From Bacillota bacterium (GTDB taxonomy: Bacteria > Bacillota > Clostridia > Oscillospirales > Oscillospiraceae): 11,304 nucleotides of DNA. Shown piece by piece: positions 1-6,051 of the stretch. A model generated the notes under the pieces. It ran no database searches and was not told where the DNA came from. It worked only from the letters and a program-made list of their open reading frames with translations. Positions within the stretch are counted from its first letter, which is position 1, and every line of letters starts with the position of its first letter. The stretch is from the NCBI GenBank assembly GCA_017861415.1, contig JAGFXS010000028.1, positions 1-11,304 of the forward strand, in the 5' to 3' direction. Both the position numbers and the translations under genes were made by a program.

Positions 1-988
1 CTTCCAGGGCAATGTCCGAGGCGTACTGCTTTGCCATGGCAGACTCCATGCCGTAGGGAACGTGGTGCTCCTTCATATCCGCGGCGGAGTACACCAGCAG
101 GCGTGCGCTGCGAAGCTTGGTGGCCATGTCAGCAAGCTTAAAGGAAATGGCCTGCTGGAAGCCGATGGGTTTTCCAAACTGTACCCGCTCCTTGGCATAG
201 GTAACGGCCTGCTCATAAGCGCCCTGGGCGATACCCAGAGCCTGGGCAGCAATGCCGATACGGCCGCCGTCCAGAGTGGCCATGGCAATTTTAAAGCCAT
301 CGCCCTCCTTGCCCAACAGGTTTTTCTTGGGCACCTTCACCTCATTGAAGATCAGTTCCGCCGTAGAGGAGGATCGGATGCCCATCTTGTCATAATGATC
401 GCCGAAAGTGAAGCCTGCCCAGCCCTTTTCCACGATAAAGGCAGAGATGCCGCGGGTGCCAATATCGGGAGTGGTTACAGCAAAGACCACGTAGATGTCC
501 GCCTTGGGGGCGTTGGTGATAAAAATCTTACTTCCGGTTAAGAGATAATAGTCTCCCTTATCAAGGGCAATGGTTTCGGTACCGCCTGCATCAGAGCCGG
601 CGTTTGGCTCCGTCAAACCGAAGGCGCCAAGCTTTTCGCCTTTGCACAGGGGCACCAGATAGGCTTCCTTCTGGGCTTCTGTACCAAAATTAAAAATAGG
701 CCAGGTGCCCAGGGAGGTATGTGCGGACAAAATCACGCCGGTACCTCCGTCCACTCTGGACAACTCCTCTACGGCAATGGCATAGCTCAGGGCATCCAGC
801 CCCATGCCGCCGTACTCCTGGGGATAGGGGATGCCCAAAAGCCCCATTTCTCCCAGCTTTTTCACAGCATCCTCGGGGAACATATTTTCCTTATCCATGA
901 GGAAGGCCAGGGGTTTAACCTCTTCCTCGGCAAAAGCCCTAACTTTGGCACGTAAATCCTCTTGCTGCGTTGTGGTGGCAAATAACAT
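1..988 (-). CDS. Acyl-CoA dehydrogenase, butyryl-CoA dehydrogenase type (3' end cut by window edge)
   Basis: This flavoprotein should oxidise a short-chain acyl-CoA to the 2-enoyl-CoA in the cytoplasm, with electrons passing to electron-transfer flavoprotein. The window holds 329 residues from MLFATTTQQEDL; the family is about 380 long, so roughly 50 C-terminal residues, including the expected catalytic Glu of the YEGT motif, lie outside. Visible family blocks are EYGGMG (58-63), FGLTEPNAGSDAGG (123-136), KIFITNA (154-160) and LDGGRIGIAAQALGIAQGA (239-257), matching clostridial butyryl-CoA dehydrogenases from memory. The start is supported by AAGGAGG a few bases upstream. It lies 69 bases downstream of the Rrf2 regulator with no convincing terminator between, so the two are probably cotranscribed. 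No etfA/etfB is visible here. The substrate (butyryl-, isovaleryl-, glutaryl- or another acyl-CoA) cannot be set from sequence alone. It resembles the dehydrogenase at 1874-3016. Confidence 0.95.
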   Translation of the reverse strand, partial: MLFATTTQQEDLRAKVRAFAEEEVKPLAFLMDKENMFPEDAVKKLGEMGLLGIPYPQEYGGMGLDALSYAIAVEELSRVDGGTGVILSAHTSLGTWPIFNFGTEAQKEAYLVPLCKGEKLGAFGLTEPNAGSDAGGTETIALDKGDYYLLTGSKIFITNAPKADIYVVFAVTTPDIGTRGISAFIVEKGWAGFTFGDHYDKMGIRSSSTAELIFNEVKVPKKNLLGKEGDGFKIAMATLDGGRIGIAAQALGIAQGAYEQAVTYAKERVQFGKPIGFQQAISFKLADMATKLRSARLLVYSAADMKEHHVPYGMESAMAKQYASDIALE

Positions 989-1057
989 GTCGTAACCTCC
1001 TTTTTATTCAGCCAAATATCAATCACACACAATTCCTGTGCAATAAAAAAACAAATA

Positions 1058-1468
1058 CTATTCCCCGAAAAATACTTGGTGGAGGGATTTGGCCTTCAGC
1101 TCATCTTCCAGCGTTTTTTGAATCGCCTGGAGGTGGAGATGGGCACGGCAGACTTCGTCCGGGTGTGCATCACACCAGGGGCAAAGATGATCGGGGAGTA
1201 TGCAGGGACTGACATAAAATGGGTCCTCAGTGACCTGCATCAAATCATACAGGGTGACCTTATCCAGAGAAACAGCCAGAAGGTATCCTCCGCCTGGCCC
1301 CCGAAAAATTCGGAGAAAGCCCCCTTTTTGTAGTTTCTTCAAAATTTTGTAGGCAAAGGCAAGAGGGATCTGCTCATCTTCCGTGAGCTCCGCGGCAGTC
1401 AGCCGGCCGCGCTTTGCCAGTGCGCGTAAAATGCGGATAGAATAATCGGTTTCTCTTGTAATCAGCAT
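1058..1468 (-). CDS. Rrf2-family transcriptional regulator, cysteine-rich (IscR-like)
   Basis: This 136-residue protein has the usual Rrf2 size and layout. An N-terminal winged helix-turn-helix (about 1-65, MLITRETDYSIRILRALA) carries the wing motif RGPGGGYLLA (56-65), followed by a dimerisation helix. The C-terminal half has four cysteines, C89, C96, C99 and C107, with histidines around them. Known IscR proteins hold a 2Fe-2S cluster through three cysteines and one histidine in this region, so an Fe-S or redox sensing role is plausible but inferred. The ribosome binding site CAGGAGG lies about 5 bases before the ATG. The gene is first in a minus-strand unit with the acyl-CoA dehydrogenase at 1-988. 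Its promoter overlaps an IscR-type operator candidate, which suggests autoregulation. The exact regulon cannot be read from the sequence. Confidence 0.92.
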   Translation of the reverse strand: MLITRETDYSIRILRALAKRGRLTAAELTEDEQIPLAFAYKILKKLQKGGFLRIFRGPGGGYLLAVSLDKVTLYDLMQVTEDPFYVSPCILPDHLCPWCDAHPDEVCRAHLHLQAIQKTLEDELKAKSLHQVFFGE

Positions 1469-1510
1469 CTTAGACCTCCTGTTCAGGAAAACCTGTTAGT
1501 CTTAATTTGT

Positions 1511-1539
1511 ATTCTACCAAACTGGACAAAGCGAGTCAA
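1511..1539 (-). promoter_or_regulatory. Sigma-A type promoter of the Rrf2-acyl-CoA dehydrogenase unit
   Basis: On the minus strand, -35 TTGACT (1539-1534) and -10 TAGAAT (1516-1511) are separated by exactly 17 bases. This places the start of transcription near 1504, giving a leader of about 35 bases before the Rrf2 ATG at 1468. The boxes match consensus at 5 of 6 positions each. Confidence 0.75.
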
Positions 1540-1543
1540 GTAT
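1519..1543. promoter_or_regulatory. Candidate IscR type-1-like operator
   Basis: Read on the plus strand, the right half AGTCAAGTAT matches the IscR type-1 half-site AGTCRRSTAT at 10 of 10 positions. The left half AAACTGGACA matches ATASYYGACT at 7 of 10, with the expected 5-base centre (2 of 5). That is 19 of 25 by hand count. The site covers the -35 box and most of the spacer of the Rrf2 promoter, where bound regulator would repress. The consensus is the enterobacterial one; use by a clostridial Rrf2 protein is inference. Confidence 0.45.
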
Positions 1544-1615
1544 AATGTAAAAAATAAATATATTTTGAAAATAATTTGAGGAATATATGACTAAATAAAC
1601 AAAATTGGAGGAAGA

Positions 1616-1675
1616 ATGAACTGTAATTCCATCGTAGCAGGCGACGATCTAGACTGGCTGGGAGGCAACGGCTAA
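1616..1675 (+). CDS. Possible 19-residue peptide (leader peptide or small protein)
   Basis: An ATG preceded by GGAGG (1607-1611, 4 bases away) opens a 19-codon frame, MNCNSIVAGDDLDWLGGNG, ending in TAA only seven bases before a 13-bp hairpin. A strong ribosome binding site, a short frame and an immediate terminator-like hairpin are the usual outline of a leader peptide or an independent small-peptide gene. The peptide has one Cys (residue 3), an acidic DDLD stretch and a glycine-rich end. I do not recognise it. There is no run of one amino acid as in classic attenuators, and no cleavage enzyme or transporter of a peptide-maturation system lies nearby. It sits 198 bases upstream of the acyl-CoA dehydrogenase start. 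A chance frame remains quite possible. Confidence 0.35.
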   Translation: MNCNSIVAGDDLDWLGGNG

Positions 1676-1681
1676 GGCACA

Positions 1682-1711
1682 AAAAGCGCAGACAAATGTG
1701 TCTGCGCTTTT
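1682..1711 (+). terminator. Hairpin terminator after the small peptide frame
   Basis: A perfect 13-bp stem (1682-1694 with 1699-1711) has core AGCGCAGACA / TGTCTGCGCT and loop AATG. The stem starts in A's and ends in TTTT, so it could work in either direction, but the T-run is short and followed by GGG. No minus-strand gene ends here, so plus-strand use is more likely. Confidence 0.6.
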
Positions 1712-1718
1712 GGGTCTT

Positions 1719-1741
1719 CTGGACAAAAATCCAGCTTTTTT
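1719..1741 (+). terminator. Second small hairpin with T-tract
   Basis: CTGGA (1719-1723) and TCCAG (1730-1734) form a 5-bp stem with loop CAAAAA, followed by C and six T's (1736-1741). It lies 8 bases after the previous hairpin, giving a tandem terminator pair. The short stem makes it weak alone. Confidence 0.4.
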
Positions 1742-1873
1742 GTCTATGGGGGGAACAATCACGCGGGATGATTTTTAGTCTCTGGCACATAGCGGCTCTG
1801 GTCTGTGTTGTTTAATATGGGTGCTACTAAACTAACTGCGCCCTAGCGCGAATGGACAGGAAAGGTGAAACGT

Positions 1874-3016
1874 ATGGATTTCAAATTAACAAGCTTGGAG
1901 CAGGAAATCATTGATATGCTGCGAGATTTCTGCTTGAAAGAGGTCAGACCTCTGGCGGCGGAGCTGGACGAAGAGGAGCGCTTTCCCGAGGAAACCAGAC
2001 AGAAGCTGGCGGCTATGGGGCTAATGGGTATCTATATCCCCGAGGAATACGGCGGAGCGGGTATGTCCTATCTCAGCTATATCTGTGCCTGTGAGGAGCT
2101 GGCAAGACATTGCGCAACCACTAGTGTTATGTATTCCGTTCACGGTTCCTTGTGCTCCTGGCCTATTCTGGAGTTTGGTACCGAAGCACAAAAGCAGAAG
2201 TATCTGGTCCCCCTGGCCATGGGAGAGACTCTGGGTGCTTTCGGTCTCACAGAGCCCGGTGCCGGCACCGACGCCGGTGGACAGAAAACCACTGCCGAAG
2301 ACTGCGGCGAATACTATCTCTTAAACGGCACCAAGATCTTCATCACCAATGGGTACTATGCAGACACCTATATTGTCATTGCTGTGACAGATAAGACCAA
2401 GGGAAGCCGTGGAACCTCCGCCTTCATCGTGGAAAAGGGCTGGGAAGGCTTTTCCTTCGGTACAAAGGAAAAGAAGATGGGCATCCGTGGTTCTGCCACC
2501 TATGAGCTGATCTTCGATCAGGTGAAGGTGCCCAAGGAGAACCTGCTGGGCAAAGAGGGCGATGGCTTCAAGATTGCCATGAAGATTCTCGATGGTGGCC
2601 GCATTGGCATTGCCGCCCAAGCGCTGGGTATTGCCCAGGGTGCCATTGATGAGTGCGTGCCCTATGTAAAGGCCCGTTATCAATTTGGCAAGCCTCTTTC
2701 CTCCTTCCAGAACACCCAGTTCCAGCTGGCGGATATGCAGACCAAGGTCAGTGCCTCGCGTCTTCTGGTCTATGCTGCTGCTCAGGCCAAGCAGGATCAT
2801 GAGCCGTACAGTCATCTGGCGGCTATGGCAAAGCTATTTGCTGCGGAGTCAGCCTCTGATGTGACTCGTCGTGCGGTTCAGTTGGTGGGCGGCTATGGAT
2901 ATATCCGCGAATATCCCTTTGAGCGTATGATGCGTGATGCGAAGATCACGGAAATCTATGAGGGAACCAGCGAGGTACAGCGGATGGTCATCTCCAATTG
3001 GATGGGTGTGAGATAA
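1874..3016 (+). CDS. Acyl-CoA dehydrogenase, butyryl-CoA dehydrogenase type (complete)
   Basis: This complete 380-residue protein should catalyse FAD-dependent alpha,beta-dehydrogenation of a short-chain acyl-CoA in the cytoplasm. Signature blocks are FGLTEPGAGTDAGG (123-136), KIFITNG (154-160), LDGGRIGIAAQALGIAQGA (about 236-254) and the C-terminal AKITEIYEGTSEVQR, where Glu363 is the predicted catalytic base. I chose ATG 1874 over the in-frame GTG 1865 because AAAGGTGA (1861-1868) is placed correctly for the ATG and the protein then begins MDFKLTSLEQ, like clostridial butyryl-CoA dehydrogenases. It is closely related to the protein at 1-988 but faces the opposite way, as expected of a duplicated gene. 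The nearest downstream hairpin is at 3334-3377. No promoter is clear in the 132 bases after the tandem hairpins. Exact acyl substrate is unknown. Confidence 0.95.
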   Translation: MDFKLTSLEQEIIDMLRDFCLKEVRPLAAELDEEERFPEETRQKLAAMGLMGIYIPEEYGGAGMSYLSYICACEELARHCATTSVMYSVHGSLCSWPILEFGTEAQKQKYLVPLAMGETLGAFGLTEPGAGTDAGGQKTTAEDCGEYYLLNGTKIFITNGYYADTYIVIAVTDKTKGSRGTSAFIVEKGWEGFSFGTKEKKMGIRGSATYELIFDQVKVPKENLLGKEGDGFKIAMKILDGGRIGIAAQALGIAQGAIDECVPYVKARYQFGKPLSSFQNTQFQLADMQTKVSASRLLVYAAAQAKQDHEPYSHLAAMAKLFAAESASDVTRRAVQLVGGYGYIREYPFERMMRDAKITEIYEGTSEVQRMVISNWMGVR

Positions 3017-3196
3017 GAGGCCGGCAGGAAACGGCGCAGAAAATTGGTAAAATCGCTGTCTGTATACAGTTTTGTGAAAAAGATAGATAATTGTCGAAAT
3101 GTGTCAGTCGGTTTTGTGCCATAACACCAAAGGAGAGTCGTGATTTTGGGCTTCGACGCCATTTATTAGACGTGCTTACTGTGTTATGATACAACT

Positions 3197-3377
3197 GTAA
3201 AGCCCAGAGAAGCAGGCGGATACCGCCGTCCGGGGCATCCTAGGTGCCCATGGGGGTCTGTGGCCCTGACAGTGACACGCTATGCTCTTGGTCTGGCCGC
3301 CTCTCCGGGGCAGATCAAAGAGCCTCCTGTATAGGGACACCCTCTCCCACGGCCAGCGCTGCGGGAGAGGGTGTTCT
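3197..3377 (+). ncRNA. Candidate small structured RNA (unidentified)
   Basis: An extended -10 box, TG-T-TATGAT (3182-3190), would start a transcript near 3197; the -35 region (TTTATT, 3162-3167) is poor. The following bases can form GGCGG-ATA-CCGCC (3215-3227), GGGCA/TGCCC (around 3233-3249) and a CTG-CC/GG-CAG hairpin near 3293-3314, ending at a 12 to 15-bp hairpin followed by TCTGCTTATTTG. The length, about 180 bases, is in the range of 6S-like or cis-regulatory RNAs, but I could not match it to 6S, SRP RNA, RNase P RNA or a known riboswitch. It could equally be the 3' untranslated region of the dehydrogenase. Confidence 0.3.
3334..3377. terminator. Strong hairpin between convergent genes
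   Basis: ACACCCTCTCCC (3337-3348) pairs perfectly with GGGAGAGGGTGT (3363-3374), and G-U/G-C pairs extend the stem to about 15 bp. The 14-base loop region is partly self-complementary. It lies between the plus-strand dehydrogenase (ends 3016) and the minus-strand PucR gene (ends 3404), so it probably terminates both. Only the plus-strand exit (TCTGCTTATTTG) is somewhat T-rich. Confidence 0.65.
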
Positions 3378-3403
3378 GCTTATTTGAGGAAAAGTAGCCA
3401 TTC

Positions 3404-4600
3404 TCAAGTGGTTTCGCCGGCCTGATACAGGCGCTGGTAGTCTCGGATGGAGAGGGCCAGCTGTAGCTGAAAACGAATCTGTTTGCTGTCTAAGTCCGCC
3501 TGGAGTAGCTCCTCGATCTTTTTGATCCGATAATTGATGGTATTTCTATGACAGTCCAGGGCTTCTGATACCTGATTGACACTGCCGTTGGAATTTAGGT
3601 ATAGGCGCAATGTATCCGTGAGCTGGTTGCCGTGCTGCAGCTCATAGTTTTCTAGGGGCCGGAGGATACTGGTGAACTGCCCCAGAACCAGCGGATCCTG
3701 ACAGGAGTAGAAAAGCTGAAACTCATCCATCTCGTCAAAGGAGAGGTTTCGCTTACCCTGATTGGCGGCGTAGAGCATGGCGGCGCAGGCACGATCATAG
3801 CTGATGTGGATTTTATCCACGTCGGGCACCACGCTCCCCATGCCGCAAAACAGCGTCAGGGACGGGTTGGAGAGAGCGCACTGGTTTAAGATATCTTCAA
3901 CCTGACGATGGATTTCCACGGCAGATACATCGTAGAATACCAACACCACATAATCGTGGAAAGGAAATACGCAGGCCTTTTCTGTCACTTGGTTCAGATA
4001 ATTCTCCGCCAGGGCGCTCAAGCGTCGCAACAGCGTCTCTGGAGTGTCGTCTCCTTCACCTCGAGGGGAAATCACGCAAACGCAATAATTGCCATGGGGC
4101 GTGAAGTGATTGGCCAAGAGCCTAGTTTCGTCTTCCTCGGAAAAGGGCTTGGCATTCTTCAGGCGGGCCTGAAACACATAGGTGATCTGATCCTGCTCGT
4201 GCTTATGGAAGACGATTTGCCTGCTGTATTCCTGGAGGATATCCGTGAGATAAAACTTCCACGGCATGGTGATCAGTGGGAACTGCTGCTCATTGCACAG
4301 GTCGAGAAGCTCTTGGGAGATGTCTTCTTCAAAGATGTACTTCCCCTCGTTGACGATGGCACCACAGCAGTTTTTGGAGATGAGCATTTTGATAAAGGCC
4401 TCGAACTCCGCAATGTTCTCAAAGCTAAAGCCTGTAAACAGCAGTAGTTCGCCGCCCTGAAAGAAATCCACGTTGCTGGTATCCTCTGTGACGTACATCC
4501 AGCGCAGGGAGCGGTGGAGCCCCTGTTCTCCGGCGAGGATTTTAAGCTGGTATTTCAGTTTTGTCTGTCCGAAGACGGAACCTAAAGTTAACGATGCCAT
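3404..4600 (-). CDS. PucR-family transcriptional regulator (copy 1)
   Basis: This 398-residue protein has the PucR/CdaR layout. An N-terminal PucR sensor domain spans about 8-125 (LHRSLRWMY, GGELLLFTG, LLDLCNEQQFPLITMPW), followed by a middle region of about 150-300 that corresponds to the GGDEF-like part of the family. The C-terminal helix-turn-helix of about 340-366 contains SVNQVSEALDCHRNTINYR and then KKIEELL. Known relatives regulate purine, sugar-acid, amino acid or amine catabolism, mostly as activators responding to a metabolite; no ligand can be read here. The ribosome binding site is GAAAGGGG, 8 bases before the ATG. It is divergent from the related regulator at 4788, and the permease at 6637 is the nearest plausible target along with the acyl-CoA dehydrogenase genes. 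A promoter is visible at 4642-4670. Confidence 0.92.
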   Translation of the reverse strand: MASLTLGSVFGQTKLKYQLKILAGEQGLHRSLRWMYVTEDTSNVDFFQGGELLLFTGFSFENIAEFEAFIKMLISKNCCGAIVNEGKYIFEEDISQELLDLCNEQQFPLITMPWKFYLTDILQEYSRQIVFHKHEQDQITYVFQARLKNAKPFSEEDETRLLANHFTPHGNYCVCVISPRGEGDDTPETLLRRLSALAENYLNQVTEKACVFPFHDYVVLVFYDVSAVEIHRQVEDILNQCALSNPSLTLFCGMGSVVPDVDKIHISYDRACAAMLYAANQGKRNLSFDEMDEFQLFYSCQDPLVLGQFTSILRPLENYELQHGNQLTDTLRLYLNSNGSVNQVSEALDCHRNTINYRIKKIEELLQADLDSKQIRFQLQLALSIRDYQRLYQAGETT

Positions 4601-4641
4601 GGAAGCGCCCCTTTCGTCCCCATAAACGTCTTACGGAAGCT

Positions 4642-4670
4642 ATTTTATCGCAAGGAACTCTTGGACACAA
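4642..4670 (-). promoter_or_regulatory. Promoter of PucR copy 1
   Basis: On the minus strand, -35 TTGTGT (4670-4665) and -10 TAAAAT (4647-4642) are separated by 17 bases. Transcription would start near 4635, giving a leader of about 35 bases. The -10 box is good and the -35 matches mainly in its TTG. Confidence 0.55.
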
Positions 4671-4719
4671 GAAAAAGTTCAGTTTTACCGTAGAAAAGAT
4701 TTCAAAATAGCGGATACGG

Positions 4720-4729
4720 CAGATATCTG
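4720..4729. promoter_or_regulatory. Palindrome in the divergent PucR gap, possible operator
   Basis: CAGATATCTG is a perfect 10-base palindrome in the 187-base gap between the two PucR genes, upstream of both coding regions. It could be a binding site for either regulator. One short palindrome in AT-rich DNA is weak evidence. Confidence 0.2.
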
Positions 4730-4787
4730 ATTTATTTATGAGCTGTCGATCCTAGTCAAAGGCTATAATGGAAAGGAAGCGAGTGTA

Positions 4788-5987
4788 ATGGCAACGCTGA
4801 TGTTGGGAACGGTCTTTGAAGAGACAAAGGATAAATATCAACTGAAGCTTCTGGCCGGAGGTCAGGGCCTTCACCGCTCCCTCCGCTGGATGTACTTCTC
4901 GGAGGACATCAGCAACGCGGACTTTCTACGAGGTGGTGAGCTGATGCTCCTCACCGGGCACAAATTCAAGGGAAAGGTTGACTTTGAGAACTTTGTGAAG
5001 ATGCTTATGGAACGAAATTCCTGTGGGGTCATCATACCGGTGGGTAAATATATTATGGAAGAGGATATCTCTCAGGAATTGCTGGATCTCTGCAATGAGG
5101 AAAACTACCCCTTCATGATCATGCCCTGGAAATACCATTTTCCTGATTTTATGCAGGCGGTAAGTCGCATGATTTTTGCCAGCACCCACGCGCAGAATCA
5201 GCTGGCCTATACCTTCCAGATGTTGCTGAAGTATGCCAAAATTTACGAAGCAGAGGATGAAAACAGGCTGCGCAGCAATCAGTATGATCCTGCGGGAGAA
5301 TACTGCGTGGCGGTGATTGCTTGTCGGCGGGCCTTTTCGGAGCAGGTATCTCCATCCAGCCTACTGTACATGAAAACCCTCATTGAGAACCACTTGAACC
5401 AGTGGCCAGAAAAGATTTTTGTATTCCAGTATCAGAATCAGATCATTCTGATTTTCCACCATACCAGCTGCAAACAAATAGGACGGCATATGGGCAACAT
5501 CCTGCGCTTTTGTGAACAGTCTTCCCCGGCATATTCCTTTTACTGCGGTATTGGTTCGCCTTTGCTGGGCATTTCCAATATTAAAGAGAGCTTTGAACGG
5601 GCCTGTGCGGCCATACAATTTGGCAATTTCCACGCGGCGCATCTGGTCAGCTTTGAGAATATGGGGCTATTTCAGCTCCTTTACAGCTGCCAGGACCATT
5701 CCATTTTTGAGCGGTTTGTCCAGATTCTTCAGCCGCTGGCGGATTATGATACGCAATGCAACAGCCAGCTGGTAGAGACCCTGCGGCTCTATTTGAAGTA
5801 TAACGGCAGCGTGGCTCAGGTTTCTGACGAGATGTATTGTCACCGAAACACCACCAATTATCGGGTCAAAAAAATCAAATCCGTTTTGGGCTATGATTTG
5901 GAGGACGGAAAGGCATTGTTTCGCCTGCAAATGGCCTTTGCCATGCTGGACTACAGAGCCATCTTTGAACCAAGTCAACTGCACTAG
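4788..5987 (+). CDS. PucR-family transcriptional regulator (copy 2)
   Basis: This 399-residue protein is collinear with the regulator at 3404-4600. Its N-terminal PucR domain (about 8-125) shares LHRSLRWMY, GGEL and QELLDLCNE blocks. The middle domain is more diverged, and the C-terminal helix-turn-helix (about 341-367) reads SVAQVSDEMYCHRNTTNYR followed by VKKIK. Both proteins also share an YSCQD segment about 90-95 residues from the end. The ribosome binding site is AAGGAAG, some 9 bases before the ATG. A TATAAT at 4764-4769 is too close to the ribosome binding site to be a clear promoter. The gene ends just before the hairpin at 6018-6045. The pair looks like an inverted duplication whose sensor parts have drifted, suggesting different ligands or a heteromeric arrangement; that is inference. 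The regulated pathway is unknown. Confidence 0.92.
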   Translation: MATLMLGTVFEETKDKYQLKLLAGGQGLHRSLRWMYFSEDISNADFLRGGELMLLTGHKFKGKVDFENFVKMLMERNSCGVIIPVGKYIMEEDISQELLDLCNEENYPFMIMPWKYHFPDFMQAVSRMIFASTHAQNQLAYTFQMLLKYAKIYEAEDENRLRSNQYDPAGEYCVAVIACRRAFSEQVSPSSLLYMKTLIENHLNQWPEKIFVFQYQNQIILIFHHTSCKQIGRHMGNILRFCEQSSPAYSFYCGIGSPLLGISNIKESFERACAAIQFGNFHAAHLVSFENMGLFQLLYSCQDHSIFERFVQILQPLADYDTQCNSQLVETLRLYLKYNGSVAQVSDEMYCHRNTTNYRVKKIKSVLGYDLEDGKALFRLQMAFAMLDYRAIFEPSQLH

Positions 5988-6017
5988 CCTGGAAAGCAGA
6001 CAGATTCACCATTCTTT

Positions 6018-6051
6018 CAGACAGCTAACTAATGTTAGCTGTCTGTGCCTT
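6018..6051 (+). terminator. Terminator of PucR copy 2
   Basis: CAGACAGCTAAC (6018-6029) pairs perfectly with GTTAGCTGTCTG (6034-6045) around loop TAAT, a 12-bp stem followed by TGCCTTT. It lies 30 bases after the PucR stop codon. The T-tract is short and interrupted. Confidence 0.7.

Larger units (their letters stand above)
3017..3403. other. 387-base intergenic stretch, part of it GC-rich and structured
   Basis: No convincing coding frame is present. The first 165 bases are AT-richer and carry no motif I can name. From about 3200 the sequence becomes GC-rich, with nested hairpins and an imperfect direct repeat (CCGCCGTCCGGGGCA at 3223-3237, CCGCCTCTCCGGGGCA at 3297-3312). It ends in the strong hairpin at 3334-3377. 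See the separate small RNA entry. Confidence 0.7.

Noticed and set aside
1541..1546. Perfect TATAAT as plus-strand promoter for the small peptide frame
   Set aside because: No -35-like hexamer is found at the right distance (TGGACA is only 12 bases away). It is mentioned under the operator finding but not listed as a promoter.
2321..2815. 164-codon minus-strand frame inside the second acyl-CoA dehydrogenase, and a similar one at 62-541 opposite the first
   Set aside because: Both are antisense shadows of well-supported genes. They resemble each other only because the genes they mirror are related.
3140..3169. Nine-codon GTG frame with AAAGGAG just upstream
   Set aside because: It is too short, with a rare start and no supporting promoter or terminator. 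A good ribosome binding site match alone is not enough.
3197..3377. 6S RNA, SRP RNA or RNase P RNA
   Set aside because: I could not find the SRP tetraloop region, RNase P core motifs or a long 6S-type closing stem with central bubble. Left as unidentified.
4764..4769. Perfect TATAAT as promoter of PucR copy 2
   Set aside because: Transcription would start at or within the ribosome binding site, and no -35 box lies 16-18 bases upstream (AGCTGT at best).
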